A DNA stretch of 64,000 nucleotides from Clostridia bacterium (GCA_017502085.1 JAFVVQ010000044.1:1-64000), one strand, 5' to 3'. Numbered from the stretch's first letter, positions 51,351-62,223 are shown. A program made the numbers and translations. Notes: generated from the sequence alone by a model not told the origin.

Positions 51351-52064
51351 TTAAAGAGGCTTTTTTGATATCTGTGCGGATACTCTCGGATATTTTGCCG
51401 AAGTCTGCGATATCTTTTTGATAATTATCAGAGTTCTTTCACCGCCATCGGATAAGGTAAAAGTTTTTTTATCTGCAATTTTACCGCCGAGAATACCGAT
51501 TGCCTTCTTGGCATCGGCAATTTCCTCTTCAGCCTTTGCACCCTTCATTGCCACAAATACACCGCCGACCTTGACAAAAGGCAGACAGTATTCGCTGAGA
51601 ACGTTCAGGGCGGCAACCGCACGGGAACAAACGATATCATACTGTTCTCTGTATCCGGGATTTTTGCCCGCTTCTTCAGCTCTGGCGTGAAGCACTTCAG
51701 CTTCAAGTCCCAGTTTTTCGACTGTATCTGCAACATAGCGTAGCTTTTTTGCTGTGCTGTCAACCATTGTAAGACGGATATCGGGTCGGGTTATAAGAAG
51801 CGGTATGCCCGGAAAACCAGCTCCTGTTCCGAGATCGAGGATTTTTGCCTCCTTTTCGGGAGTGACAGCGGAAAAGAGCGATACACTATCTGCAAAATGC
51901 TTGATTACAACCTCGTCGGGTTCGGTAATGGCGGTGAGATTCATTGTTTTATTCTGTTCAATAAGTAACTGTGCGAGGCAATCGAATTTTTCGAGAGCTT
52001 CGTCATTGAGTTCAACGCCGAGAGAAGCGGCGTTGGATTTAAGTAACTCTTTATTAATTAACAT
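51351..52064 (-). CDS. rsmG: 16S rRNA (guanine527-N7)-methyltransferase RsmG
   Basis: SAM methyltransferase of 237 residues. NLTAITEPDEVVIKHFADSV and ILDLGTGAGFPGIPL are diagnostic (SAM motif I), SRAVAALNVLSEYCLPFVK the later conserved part. The ATG at 52064 is preceded by GAGAGG; the longer frame of 41 residues would overlap mnmG. The start overlaps the reconstructed end of mnmG (stop 52054). Confidence 0.93.
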   Translation of the reverse strand: MLINKELLKSNAASLGVELNDEALEKFDCLAQLLIEQNKTMNLTAITEPDEVVIKHFADSVSLFSAVTPEKEAKILDLGTGAGFPGIPLLITRPDIRLTMVDSTAKKLRYVADTVEKLGLEAEVLHARAEEAGKNPGYREQYDIVCSRAVAALNVLSEYCLPFVKVGGVFVAMKGAKAEEEIADAKKAIGILGGKIADKKTFTLSDGGERTLIIIKKISQTSAKYPRVSAQISKKPL

Positions 52065-53930
52065 TAATACCGTTCCTCTCAAGATAAATAAGCAAAACAG
52101 AGATATCTGCGGGCGAAACACCCGAGATACGTGATGCCTGACCGACAGTTTCGGGTCGGATTTTTGAAAGCTTTTCAATTGCTTCAAGGCGAAGACCCGT
52201 TATATCGTTATAGTCAAGGTTTTCGGGCAGACGCCTGACCTCAAGGCGGTGAAGCTCGTTTATCTGCTGCTGCTGACGTTGATATAACCCTCATACTTGA
52301 TATCAATCTCAACCTGCTCAAATACTTCAAACGGCAGATCGGGTCGTGATTTGTCGAAAGGTGCAAGTGCGTCATAATTAATCTGCGGTCTGCGCAGAAG
52401 TTCAATCATTTTCACGCCTTTTTCAAGCGGAGATGTTTCACGTGAAACAAGCATGGCATCAATTTCAGGTGTTTTGGGTATTGAAAGATTTGAAATTCGC
52501 TCCCTCTCCTGTTCTATCAGGCGGAGTTTTTCGCAGAATCTGTCATATCTCTCCTGAGAAACAAGACCTGCCTTATAGCCGATTTCGGTCAGACGGCGGT
52601 CTGCGTTATCCTGACGGAGAATCAGACGGTATTCAGAGCGGGAAGTCATCATTCTGTAAGGATCGGAGCAACCTTTTGTAACAAGGTCGTCAATCAGTGT
52701 GCCGATATAAGAGGTTGTGCGGTCAAGAATGACGGGTTCTTTACCCTGAATTTTCAGGGCGGCATTGAGTCCCGCTACGAGTCCCTGAGCGGCGGCTTCT
52801 TCGTAACCGCTTGAGCCGTTGAACTGTCCCGCACCGTAAAGACCGCTGAAATCTTTGAATTCAAGTGTTTGTTTGAGCGAAAGCGGGTCAACGCAATCAT
52901 ATTCAATCGCGTATGCAGTACGGAGAAATTCCGCTTTTTCAAGACCGGGAATGCTTCTGACAATGCGGAGCTGGACGTCCTCGGGTAATGATGACGAAAC
53001 GCCCTGAAGATACATTTCATCGGTATTTGCACCGCAAGGCTCAACGAATATCTGATGTCTCTCCTTTTCAGAGAAACGAACGATTTTATCTTCAATACTC
53101 GGACAGTAACGAGGCCCTACGCCGTCAATCTTGCCCGAATAAAGAGGTGAACGGTGAAGATTGTCGAGGATAACCTGCTTGGTTTCAGCGCCCGTATACG
53201 TTATATAGCAAGGCTCAGTGTTGCGCACCTCACAATCGCTGACATATGAGAATCTGACGATTCTCTCGTCACCGTATTGAGGCTCAAGTGATTCGGTATC
53301 AACGCTTCTGCGATGAATTCTGGGCGGTGTACCGGTTTTGAAGCGCCTTGTCTGAACCCCGATGTTATTCAGAGAAACCGCAAGTTCGTTTGAGGGAAAC
53401 ATACCGTCGGGTCCGCTTTCATAAACGACGTCGCCGATATATACCTTACCAGCAAGGAAGGTGCCCGTTGCGATGATAACCGCCTTTGCTCTGTGAAGAG
53501 CATCGAGTCTGGTTTTGAGAATCCATTCATCACCGTCTTTGCGAAGATCGATAATTTCTGCCTGACGGAGATAAAGGTTGTTCTGTTTCTCCATAGCAGC
53601 TTTCATATAATCGGAATAGAGACGGCGGTCAATCTGAGCGCGCAGAGAATGCACCGCAGGACCTTTGCCGAGATTCAGCATACGGCTCTGCAGAGTGTTG
53701 TGGTCTGCGGCTATACCCATTTCACCGCCGAGAGCGTCAATCTCGCGCACGAGGTGTCCCTTGGATGTGCCGCCGATTGACGGGTTGCATGGCATATTGC
53801 CGACCCAGTCAAGGTTGATTGTAAAAACTGCCGTTTTGCAACCGAGTCTTGCGGCGGCGAGACCCGCCTCGATGCCCGCATGACCCGCGCCGATAACAGC
53901 AACATCATAATTTTCGGAAATGTACTCCAT
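52054..53930 (-). pseudogene. mnmG: mnmG (gidA), tRNA carboxymethylaminomethyl enzyme, frameshifted near 52279
   Basis: Flavin-dependent MnmG of about 625 residues, but the frame breaks once. 53930 to 52260 encodes 556 residues ([50 protein letters not shown]) ending [12 protein letters not shown]. The family continues YIKRQ... and this is found in the next frame: [20 protein letters not shown] to LIYLERNGINVN, stop 52054. Adding one A to AA in ATCAACGTCAG restores YIKRQ and full length. The lost part is the C-terminal domain that binds MnmE and tRNA. Either a true mutation or a sequencing/assembly error. A parS site lies inside the gene. Confidence 0.85.
52434..52449. promoter_or_regulatory. 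parS site inside mnmG
   Basis: TGTTTCACGTGAAACA, a second perfect copy, 2.1 kb from the first, within the mnmG coding sequence. Confidence 0.93.
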
Positions 53931-54140
53931 ATTGTCACCAAAGAAAAATAAAGTCTGAAAATACGTGGTTATTATTCTGCAAAAGAACTAAAAACGCTGA
54001 TTCCCGTTTAGAGCCGATAGAAATTTTTAAAACGATGCAGAGTTAAATCCGATCAACGCAATCGGCTGAAATCGAGAGGTCAAAAAACAAAGAATTTTGT
54101 ATAATTGAGGTGGGCAGAGTCTGCCCTTGATTTTTGTTTA

Positions 54141-54713
54141 TTAATACGTGTGGTCGCAGATTTCTTTTATCTTGCGCTGAAGAGCGAGAAAATCTTCGAG
54201 GGCATCGGGCTTCTGGTTGGGGTTGCGCAGAAGCGCGGCGGGATGGAAGGTGCCCATAAAAAGGATGCCACCCTTTTCGATAAACTGACCGTGCTGTTGC
54301 GTAACCTTGAAATCCTTGCCGATAAGTCTCTGAGCCGAAATTCTGCCGAGGCAGACAATAATCTTCGGTCGGATGAGTCTTGTCTGTTCACGAAGCCATT
54401 CGATACAGGCGTCCTGTTCTTCAGGTTTCGGGTCTCTGTTCTGAGGAGGACGGCACTTGACCATATTGGCGATATAGATATTCTTTCTGCGGTCAAGGTC
54501 GATTGCATCGAGGTATTTATCAAGAAGCTTACCGCCCCTGCCGACAAAAGGTTCACCCTGGAGATCCTCGTTTTCGCCGGGACCTTCACCGATAAAAAGA
54601 ACTTCTGCGTTTTCATTGCCTACACCGAAAACAAGATTCGTTCTTGTTTCGCAAAGACCGCATTTGCGGCACTGCATACAGTCGTTTTTGAGTTGTTCCC
54701 AATTCTCATACAT
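54141..54713 (-). CDS. Family 4 uracil-DNA glycosylase (Fe-S)
   Basis: A 190-residue UDG of the 4Fe-4S type. CMQCRKCGLCETRTNLVFGVG has the cluster cysteines, FIGEGPGENEDLQGEPFVGR the catalytic region, and FHPAALLRNPNQKP the His motif. A further CRPPQNRDPKPEEQDAC supplies the last ligands. It removes uracil from DNA. Start at 54713, eight bases inside ribF's end and after GAGG; a longer frame is rejected. Confidence 0.92.
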   Translation of the reverse strand: MYENWEQLKNDCMQCRKCGLCETRTNLVFGVGNENAEVLFIGEGPGENEDLQGEPFVGRGGKLLDKYLDAIDLDRRKNIYIANMVKCRPPQNRDPKPEEQDACIEWLREQTRLIRPKIIVCLGRISAQRLIGKDFKVTQQHGQFIEKGGILFMGTFHPAALLRNPNQKPDALEDFLALQRKIKEICDHTY

Positions 54714-55611
54714 TGCCGTTTCCACCTCTTTCAGCAAATATTTTTTCGGACGTTTCGGCATCCAGGCGGATTTGTGCACCGAGAGCATCCATTGAGTTGA
54801 ATTTCATTTCACTGCGGAGATATTTCAGAAGCCGTACTTCGATTTCTTTGCCGTAAAGGTCTCCGCTGAAGCCGAGGATACAGGTTTCACTGCGCAGATC
54901 TTCATTTTCAAACGAAGGTCGCAGACCTATATTGGTAACCGACGGATATTCTTTATTGTCAACAACAGTTAAAGAAGCATAAACGCCGATTTTCGGAATC
55001 ACAAAATTATCTGAAAAATGCTGATTGATTGTCGGGGCACCCATGAGTCTGCCTCTGCGGTCACCGCTGACAACCGTATATTTATAGCGGAATTCCCTGC
55101 CAAGCATTGCGTTGGCAAGGGGAATATTGCCGTTTTCGATTGCTTGTCTGATACGTGTTGAGCTGACGGGAGAGCCGTCATACGTGATTTCAGGACTGAC
55201 TTTCAGTTCAACGCCGAATTCTTCGCACAGAGTCTTCAATTCGTCCACGCCGCCTGAGCCGTTTTTGCCGAAGCGGTAGTTACTGCCGCAACATACTGCA
55301 CCCACATTAAGTTTTTTGAGGAGAATTTCAGTGAAAAATTCACGGCAGGAAAGGTTCTTTATTTCTTCAAACGAAATAAAGACGGATCCGACTCCCCTTT
55401 CGTCAAGTATCTCTTTGCGGAGCGAAGGTTGAAGGATTTCGGCGGGAGCCTTGCCCGTCAGTGTTTTCAGCGGATGGGAATCAAAGAGCATCACATACGG
55501 AATCAACCCGCACTCCCTGAACGAAAGAGTGCAGGCAATAACCGACATATGACCTGTATGAAGTCCGTCAAAGCTGCCGAGCGCGACAGCGGTTTTGTTA
55601 TTGATTACCAT
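54706..55611 (-). CDS. ribF: Bifunctional riboflavin kinase/FAD synthetase
   Basis: A 301-residue enzyme that makes FMN and FAD. ALGSFDGLHTGHMSV is the nucleotidyltransferase motif, SYVSSTRIRQAI-like SSTRIRQAIENGN follows, and the kinase domain begins at GDRRGRLMGAPTIN with VTNIGLRPSFEN. Middle gene of typA-ribF-udg. Confidence 0.93.
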   Translation of the reverse strand: MVINNKTAVALGSFDGLHTGHMSVIACTLSFRECGLIPYVMLFDSHPLKTLTGKAPAEILQPSLRKEILDERGVGSVFISFEEIKNLSCREFFTEILLKKLNVGAVCCGSNYRFGKNGSGGVDELKTLCEEFGVELKVSPEITYDGSPVSSTRIRQAIENGNIPLANAMLGREFRYKYTVVSGDRRGRLMGAPTINQHFSDNFVIPKIGVYASLTVVDNKEYPSVTNIGLRPSFENEDLRSETCILGFSGDLYGKEIEVRLLKYLRSEMKFNSMDALGAQIRLDAETSEKIFAERGGNGNV

Positions 55612-55630
55612 CGGAAAATCCTTGCTGATA

Positions 55631-57451
55631 TTATTTTTTCTTGAACTGCTGCTTCATACGGAGTTCTTTGGAAAGAATACGTTTACGAAGACGCAGAGAG
55701 GTCGGAGTGACCTCGAGAAGCTCGTCATCCTTGATGAATTCCATGCACTGCTCAAGGCTGAGAACGCTGTGAGGAACAAGGCGGAGAGCATCGTCGGAGC
55801 CTGAGGCTCGGGTATTGGTGAGATGCTTTGTTTTGCATACGTTACATACTATATCTTCATTCTTTGCGCATTCACCGACAATCATACCTTCGTATACTTC
55901 AACACCTGCGGGGATGAAGAGTCTGCCTCTGTCCTGAGTGTTGAAAAGACCGTAGGCGGTGCTGACACCTGTTTCGTGAACAACGATTGATCCTCTTTCA
56001 CGGGTTGAGATATCGCCCTTGTAGGGAGCATAGCCGTCGAAAAGCTGATTCATAATACCGTTGCCGTTGGTATCGGTGAGGAATTCGGCTCTATAGCCGA
56101 TGAGACCTCTTGACGGAATGCGGAATTCAAGATGTGTTGAGCCGCCGTCACGTGCGCCCATATTTTCAAGCTCACCCTTGCGTGAACCGAGTTTTTCGAT
56201 AACTGCACCGACATACTGTTCGGGAACTTCAACGATAAGGATTTCCATCGGTTCGAGAAGCTGACCGTTCTGCTCCTTGAAGATAACTTTGGGTCTGGAA
56301 ACCTGGAATTCGTAGCCCTGGCGGCGCATTGTTTCAATGAGAATCGAAAGGTGGAGTTCGCCTCTGCCCGAAACCTTGAAGGTATCGGTGCTTTCGGTTT
56401 CCTCAACCCTCATACTTACGTTTGTTTCAACCTCCTTGAAAAGGCGGTCACGCACGTTTCTTGAAGTAACAAACTTGCCTTCTTTACCTGCAAACGGGCT
56501 GTCGTTTACAATAAAATTCATCGAAATTGTAGGCTCGTCTATCTTGATGAAGGGAAGCGGCTCAACGTTTTCGGGATCGCAGGCGGTTTCGCCGATATTG
56601 ATACCCTCGATACCCGAAACACAGATGATATCACCCGCTTCAGCTTCTTCGCATTCAACTCTTGTGAGGCCTTCAAACTGATACAGACGGGAAACTTTCA
56701 CGTTCTGGCGGCTGCCGTCATCCTTGCAGAGAGTGACCTGCTGATTTTTTCTGATGCGTCCCCTCTCGACTCTGCCGACACCGATTCTGCCGACGTAATC
56801 GTCATAATCAAGGCTTGAGAAAAGCACCTGAAGAGGCTCGTCGGGGTTGCCGACGGGAGGATCGATGTTTTCAAGAATTGCATCAAACAGAGGCTGCATA
56901 TTGCCGCTTCTGCAATTGGGATCGAGGCTTGAATAACCGTCTCTGCCGCTTGCATAAACAACAGGGAATTCAAGCTGATCTTCGTCTGCACCAAGGTCGA
57001 TGAAAAGATCGAGAACTTCATCAACAACCTCGTAGGGTCTTGCGTTGGGACGGTCTACCTTGTTGATAACAACGAGAACTTTCTTTTTGAGACCGAGAGC
57101 TTTCTTGAGAACAAATCGTGTTTGAGGCATACAGCCTTCAAATGCGTCGACGAGCAGCAATACACCGTCAACCATCATAAGAATACGTTCAACTTCACCG
57201 CCGAAATCCGCGTGACCGGGAGTGTCGACGATATTGATTTTTGTGTTTTTATAATGAACAGAAGTGTTTTTTGAAAGAATTGTAATGCCTCTTTCACGCT
57301 CAAGGTCGTTGGAGTCCATAACTCGGTCGGCAACCTGCTCGTTTTCACGGAAAGTACCGCTCTGTTTGAGCAATTCGTCAACGAGGGTAGTCTTGCCGTG
57401 GTCAACGTGTGCGATGATGGCAACATTTCTCAGATCTTTTTTCTGGGACAT
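55631..57451 (-). CDS. typA: GTP-binding protein TypA/BipA
   Basis: Ribosome-associated GTPase of 606 residues. [40 protein letters not shown] and [10 protein letters not shown] are the G-motifs, followed by EF-G-like domains and a C-terminal domain ending [18 protein letters not shown] precedes the ATG. First gene of the typA-ribF-udg operon. Confidence 0.94.
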   Translation of the reverse strand: MSQKKDLRNVAIIAHVDHGKTTLVDELLKQSGTFRENEQVADRVMDSNDLERERGITILSKNTSVHYKNTKINIVDTPGHADFGGEVERILMMVDGVLLLVDAFEGCMPQTRFVLKKALGLKKKVLVVINKVDRPNARPYEVVDEVLDLFIDLGADEDQLEFPVVYASGRDGYSSLDPNCRSGNMQPLFDAILENIDPPVGNPDEPLQVLFSSLDYDDYVGRIGVGRVERGRIRKNQQVTLCKDDGSRQNVKVSRLYQFEGLTRVECEEAEAGDIICVSGIEGINIGETACDPENVEPLPFIKIDEPTISMNFIVNDSPFAGKEGKFVTSRNVRDRLFKEVETNVSMRVEETESTDTFKVSGRGELHLSILIETMRRQGYEFQVSRPKVIFKEQNGQLLEPMEILIVEVPEQYVGAVIEKLGSRKGELENMGARDGGSTHLEFRIPSRGLIGYRAEFLTDTNGNGIMNQLFDGYAPYKGDISTRERGSIVVHETGVSTAYGLFNTQDRGRLFIPAGVEVYEGMIVGECAKNEDIVCNVCKTKHLTNTRASGSDDALRLVPHSVLSLEQCMEFIKDDELLEVTPTSLRLRKRILSKELRMKQQFKKK

Positions 57452-57531
57452 GGGAATCGCCTCCGTAAGATAGAATATTTATGTAAAATGGATATTGTTT
57501 TCGAATTTATGCGGCGTATTTATCCGGTTAT

Positions 57532-57557
57532 CAGGGCGGGTACGCCGACCCGCCCTG
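57532..57557. repeat. GC-rich hairpin downstream of the GPH transporter
   Basis: CAGGGCGGGT pairs with ACCCGCCCTG around CGGCGT, 14 bases after the transporter stop. No clear T-run follows on either strand, so it may protect the mRNA 3' end or terminate weakly. Confidence 0.5.
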
Positions 57558-57571
57558 ACGGAAAAACGATA

Positions 57572-59074
57572 TTATTCCGAAATTGTGAAGCCTTCGGATT
57601 CACGCTTTGTCTTGAGGTCTGCAAGCATTTTTTCTTTTTCCTTGCCTGCAATCTTATAGAAGAACATGGGGATTGCGCAAAGGAGCATACTGATACCGGG
57701 AATGAGTGAAACGAGAAGGAACATTGAGAATCTTTGATCCATGGGTAACTGGAAAGCAAACTTGACAGATTCGGTTGAAAGCATATTTTTGGGATCCATA
57801 CCGATAGCCATATAGAGAACGATGATGCCCGACGTTGCAAATGCGTTGCCGATTTTGTTGATGAAGCCCTGACAGGCTGAGCCGAGACCGTTTTCTCTGT
57901 GGCCTGTGGTGAGTTCCATATAATCAAGGCTGTCGCAGATCATTGCGTAGGAAACAACGTTGATAACGCCGAGAGGAATTGACTGAATGATGATGAACGG
58001 AGCAAGAATATAGATGCTCGAAAGTTCGGTGAAATAGCCGATTACCGTTGTCATTATGCTTGCGGCAAAACCTGCAAGGCAAGTTACGATAACGAGCTTC
58101 TTATAGTCGAATTTTCTCATCAGCTTGGGCATAATGATGGTTGTGCCGAACATACCGACAACAGTGCAGACGAGGAAAATTGTGTTGACAAGACCGATGC
58201 TCTTTTCGTAAGCGGCGGTCTGCTCTGCAAGACTCATTGCGTCGGTGATTTCAGGACCGATGTAGAAGGAGTAACGGGCAACGTGAGCTGCCGCTGCCTG
58301 AACAAGATATCTGCCGCTGGAAAGAACGCCCATTGTAACAACGAGCATAAGGGGCTTGCATCGGAATATTCTTGAAAGACTGCCGGACTGACCGGGAATC
58401 TTCTTCTTATCGGGAAGAACAACCTTCTCCTTGATGTGGAAATAGCTGTTGATATAAAGGATTCCGCCGATTGCAACGGTCAGAATTGCAATGATGAGAT
58501 ATTTCATCTTGCCGAAGGCGATGGGGTCGGTATCTTCGCTGATGAAAAGACCGACAACAATCGGAACGACCGCAAAGAAGATTTCCGGAAATGCCGAGCC
58601 GATGCTGTTGATGATTTTTGTGAACGAGATAACGTCGCTTCGCTCTTTTGAATTGGGAGTAAGAACGTTGGGCAGAGTCCAGAAAGGAACGTCTGCAAGT
58701 GTATATGCCATGCCCCAGAGAACGTAAACTACCGCGGTGAAAATCATAAGCGGAACGGGTTTGAGATCGGGGCTGAGGAACATAAGAATTGTCAGAATTG
58801 AAATAATGGGAGTTGCTATGATGATATAGGGTCTCATTCTGCCATTTTTGAGAGAGTGTCTGTCAACTATCATACCCATCATCGGGTCGTTGATTGCGTC
58901 CCAGATTCTTGCTGCAAGCATAAGAATGAGAACAAACATAAGGTCAAGCTGGAGAACGTTGGTATAGTAGTCACTGATTTTACCCGACATTGCGGCATAA
59001 ATCATACCCTGACCGCCTGCACCGAGAGCGTACATCCAGAGCTCTTTTTTGCTGACGTATTTTTTATCCTGCAT
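57572..59074 (-). CDS. GPH-family sugar permease, second copy
   Basis: A 500-residue permease with about 12 membrane segments. ALGAGGQGMIYAAMSGKISDYY, ARIWDAINDPMMGMIVD and RHSLKNGRMRPYI are the MFS_2/GPH features. No long Ala/Lys loop as in the 18 kb copy. GGAG precedes the ATG. It lies 11 bases after the end of the unbroken frame of the oxidoreductase gene, so belongs to that operon. The transported sugar is unknown. Confidence 0.85.
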   Translation of the reverse strand: MQDKKYVSKKELWMYALGAGGQGMIYAAMSGKISDYYTNVLQLDLMFVLILMLAARIWDAINDPMMGMIVDRHSLKNGRMRPYIIIATPIISILTILMFLSPDLKPVPLMIFTAVVYVLWGMAYTLADVPFWTLPNVLTPNSKERSDVISFTKIINSIGSAFPEIFFAVVPIVVGLFISEDTDPIAFGKMKYLIIAILTVAIGGILYINSYFHIKEKVVLPDKKKIPGQSGSLSRIFRCKPLMLVVTMGVLSSGRYLVQAAAAHVARYSFYIGPEITDAMSLAEQTAAYEKSIGLVNTIFLVCTVVGMFGTTIIMPKLMRKFDYKKLVIVTCLAGFAASIMTTVIGYFTELSSIYILAPFIIIQSIPLGVINVVSYAMICDSLDYMELTTGHRENGLGSACQGFINKIGNAFATSGIIVLYMAIGMDPKNMLSTESVKFAFQLPMDQRFSMFLLVSLIPGISMLLCAIPMFFYKIAGKEKEKMLADLKTKRESEGFTISE

Positions 59075-59085
59075 AATGCTCTCCT

Positions 59086-60939
59086 TTATTTATTTTCGGC
59101 AATTTTCTTTGCCCATTCTTCTTCGAACTTCTGCTTTATTCCCTCATAAATTTCTGCGGGAATATCAGGGTTGCCCTTCGAATAGCCGGGAACGTACATA
59201 TCGCCCGCAGTCTTCCTGACGGTGCATTACGTATCGTTTCTCCATTTTTCTCTTTCTTCGGGGTTGCGGAGATCGGGAATATCAAGAGGAATTCCGCCCT
59301 GAAGCACGGAACGGTAAGCAAACATTCCGGGAAGGAACATATCCATTGCTTCATAAACGTCAATAACGTCCATATTTTCTCTGCCTCTGACAGTTTCAAC
59401 AACGTTATGCATTACGTACCAGTCTGAACCGCCGTGACCTGAAGGTGCGGCGAGGCGTGAGAATTCATCGCCGGTCGACTTTACGTAGGGTTCGTTTGCA
59501 TTTTCACCCTCGAATTCGTCGAGATTGACGTAGAGCTTGTTTACGTGATCGCTTTCGCAAGCGTCTTCACGGGCGCATTCCATTCTGCCCTTTGAACCGT
59601 AAATGCTGTACCATACGGAATTTCTTGAGGGACCGACGCCGTGAATGCTCTTGAGGACGGCACCGTTTTCAAGTGTAATCATTTCGATGCCTGCGGGACC
59701 TGCTTTTGCACCCATTCTTGCCATTCTGGCATTGAAGGGAAGCTCAAAACCGGTTACCTTGACGGGTTTGAGACCTGTGATATGGATAAGGGGACCGATT
59801 GAGTGTGTGCAGTAGTAGCAAGCGTGCATTGTGTTGCGCCAGTGTTCGGGATCGCCGAAGGTGATGTTATGCCAGATGCTTTCGCAGTTATGCATATATT
59901 CGCCTTCACCGTATTCGAATTCACCGAGAGCGCCTTCTTCATAAAGCTCCTTCATCTTTTTCGGAGCACCCATATAGCAGTAATTTTCCGCATAGAAATA
60001 TTTCTTTCCGGTTCTTTCAACTGCTTCAATGAGCTCAACAGCTTCTTTCATTGTAAGAACGGGAAGAACTTCACTGAGAACGTGGAATCCTTTTTCGAGA
60101 GCCTTTACGGCAAAAGGAGCGTGTTCTGTTGCAAAGTTTGCAAGAACAACAACGTCCATATCGTGGTTGAGGAAATCCTCGTAGTTATCATAGAAGGTGA
60201 TGTCTCTGTCAGCATAGTCCTTCTTCGCTTTATCGAGAAGAATATCATAGTTATCGCAGATGGCAACGGTTTTTGCACCCTTTACGTTATCGCAATGGTT
60301 GATCATTGTTCTGCCTCTGCCGACGCCGACAACACCAACCTTGATAACTCGTGCCTTTTCGAGCTTTCTGCAGAAAGAACGGTCTTCATTAACCATATCA
60401 ACACTGTCAATACCGAGCTCACAAAGCATCCATTCCCAGCGACCCTTCATATCCTCTTTGGGATCCTCGTGTTCAACGGGAATGAACCCTGCCGAAAGAT
60501 AACTCTTGACTGCGCCCATTCTCCACTCATCGGTTGTGAGGTAGATATAGTCTGCATCCTGATCGGCAAGTTTTTTGACCGCTGCATTGTTAAGATATTT
60601 ACCGAGACCCTTGCCTCTGAATTCGGTGCGCAGACCGACCATATGCATCTGACCCTCTTTTTCTTCAGGGTGGTAGATGGCGGATACCGTACCGATGTGT
60701 TCACCGTTATAATCGAGAAAGAATACGTCGGTTTCAGGCACACAGTCGTCAACGTCTGCAACGCATTCGTTGAAAAATTCGGGAGCGCAGTCATCACTCA
60801 CAAGACCGTTTTTGCAGCATTCAACCCAAGCGATTTTGTCTTCGATGCAGTCTTTATAATTTACGATTGAATAACCTTCGGGGAGAGTGAGATCGGCAAC
60901 GGGTGTTCCTTTGAGCCAATACATTTTAAGTTGTGCCAT
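59086..60939 (-). pseudogene. GNAT-Gfo/Idh/MocA fusion protein with in-frame stop at 59229-59227
   Basis: The intact part (60939-59227) encodes 570 residues. Residues 1-190 are an acetyltransferase (HMVGLRTEFRGKGLGKYLN, acetyl-CoA loop), residues 195-570 a dehydrogenase-like domain (VGVVGVGRGRTMINHC, VLSEVLPVLTMKEA, YFYAENYCYM). After WRNDT a TAA is followed in frame by 46 protein-like codons (CTVRKTAGDMYVPGYSKGNP ...) ending 11 bases before the permease. A Tyr codon changed to ochre explains this simply. Whether the truncated enzyme works is unknown; the active core is complete. Confidence 0.75.
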
Positions 60940-60974
60940 AAATAATCACCTTCAAAAATTTAAAATATAAAAAC

Positions 60975-61004
60975 GGAAAAATGGAGCTGTCGGCAAACAG
61001 CTCC
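60975..61004 (-). terminator. Hairpin between the SDR and fusion-protein genes
   Basis: GGAGCTGT-TTGCCG-ACAGCTCC on the minus strand followed by ATTTTTCC, 16 bases after the SDR stop. It probably attenuates transcription into the operon's next gene. Confidence 0.75.
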
Positions 61005-61019
61005 TTTTTTCAATATTGA

Positions 61020-62039
61020 TTATTCGCCCTTCATTTCGAGAAGCTTGGCAGTGCCGTCATAAACAGCCTGGCTGACTTTGATCGAATCTGTGATTGCAGC
61101 TACGATGTCATCCTCTGTTGCGCCAAGTTCGATTGAATATTTGGGATCAATGAAGAGATTACGTGCCATAATGTCAGCGAGTCCGTCAACGTCAATACCG
61201 CTTTCAATGCCCTTTTCGGCGTATTCCTTCTTGACCTTGCCGAGACCCATTCTCATCATCCAGGCGGGGATGCTGAGAATCTTTCTGTTGTTGCCCATGC
61301 CTCTTGCGGCATAAACAATTTTGAGGAATTCTACCCAAGTCTGGTTGTACATGGAGATGGGCCATGCCTTTGCGCCTTTTGATTTCTCGGCTGCACCTAC
61401 GATAACTTCACCAACCTGACGGACTGTAAGCATTGCTGTGCCGCCGCCGGGATACATTGTGAGAGGAAGCTTATCCATCATCTTGATCTGCTCAATGAGG
61501 ATAACCCAAACGGGTTTTCTGCCGGGCTGAGTGCCGAAAATGTAGGGAAGCTCAAGAACTGCAACGTCGAAGTTCTCATCAGCAAAGGAGAAAGCAACTT
61601 CTTCCTGATCGATACGGCTTCTGATATAAGGATGCTTCTTTGTGAGCTCCATTTCGGGCCATTCCTTTGCAGCATATGAGAAATATGAGCCGAGGATAAC
61701 CGAGTTCTTCATTCCGACTTCTTTGCAAAGGGGAAGAATTCTCTTGAGAGGAGCGATGTTGTACTTATAATAAGCATCATAAACGGGAGCAGGGAATTCA
61801 ACTCTTTCGTCAATACCTGCGGCAAAAACGAAGCAGTCATAACCCTGCATCATGGCCTTGATTTCTTCATCTGACTTTTCGTAGATGTTGCAGAATTCAA
61901 GCTCCATTGCTTCGGGGATGGGAGCGCCTTCGGGAAGAGGGGGAAGTGCAACGCTCTTGACTTCGTGACCTCTTTCGATGAAGATGCGGGCAGCTTCACA
62001 GCCGAGAAGACCTGTGCCGCCAATCATAAAAACTTTCAT
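61020..62039 (-). CDS. NAD(P)-binding extended SDR protein
   Basis: A 339-residue extended short-chain dehydrogenase or epimerase. MIGGTGLLGCEAARIFIERG binds the dinucleotide, and FAAGIDERVEFPAPVYDAYY then LGSYFSYAAKEWPE follow. Where classical enzymes have YxxxK, it has YIRSR, so catalysis is uncertain. GGAGG precedes the ATG. It lies in line with the fusion gene and permease, suggesting joint use in sugar or inositol-type metabolism. Confidence 0.82.
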   Translation of the reverse strand: MKVFMIGGTGLLGCEAARIFIERGHEVKSVALPPLPEGAPIPEAMELEFCNIYEKSDEEIKAMMQGYDCFVFAAGIDERVEFPAPVYDAYYKYNIAPLKRILPLCKEVGMKNSVILGSYFSYAAKEWPEMELTKKHPYIRSRIDQEEVAFSFADENFDVAVLELPYIFGTQPGRKPVWVILIEQIKMMDKLPLTMYPGGGTAMLTVRQVGEVIVGAAEKSKGAKAWPISMYNQTWVEFLKIVYAARGMGNNRKILSIPAWMMRMGLGKVKKEYAEKGIESGIDVDGLADIMARNLFIDPKYSIELGATEDDIVAAITDSIKVSQAVYDGTAKLLEMKGE

Positions 62040-62194
62040 TTATATATTCCTCCTTGAATATTTTTACTTATATAATATAAATCTTTTATCCTAATTAGTC
62101 AAGATGTTTTTGCTTTAGTGCGCGGATTCGTACGAAATAATTCGTTTTTTTGCCTTATCGGATAAAAATTAATCTTTTTGTAACCCTTTTGTAA

Positions 62195-62223
62195 TTGCGA
62201 ATCGGAAAATGATGTGGTATAAT
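62195..62223 (+). promoter_or_regulatory. Promoter of the WG/SH3 protein gene
   Basis: TTGCGA (62195-62200), 17 bases, TATAAT (62218-62223). Confidence 0.7.

Noticed and set aside
54109-54125. GGGCAGAGTCTGCCC palindrome after the glycosylase gene
   Set aside because: No T-run follows on either strand, and it is too short to call a terminator or an element.
54105-54800. A 231-codon plus-strand frame opposite the uracil-DNA glycosylase
   Set aside because: It is a shadow of the glycosylase and ribF genes, with no family features.
59803-60870. A 355-codon plus-strand frame opposite the GNAT-oxidoreductase gene
   Set aside because: It is long only because the opposite strand lacks stop-forming codons. 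No ribosome site or recognisable motif, and the other strand encodes a clear two-domain protein.
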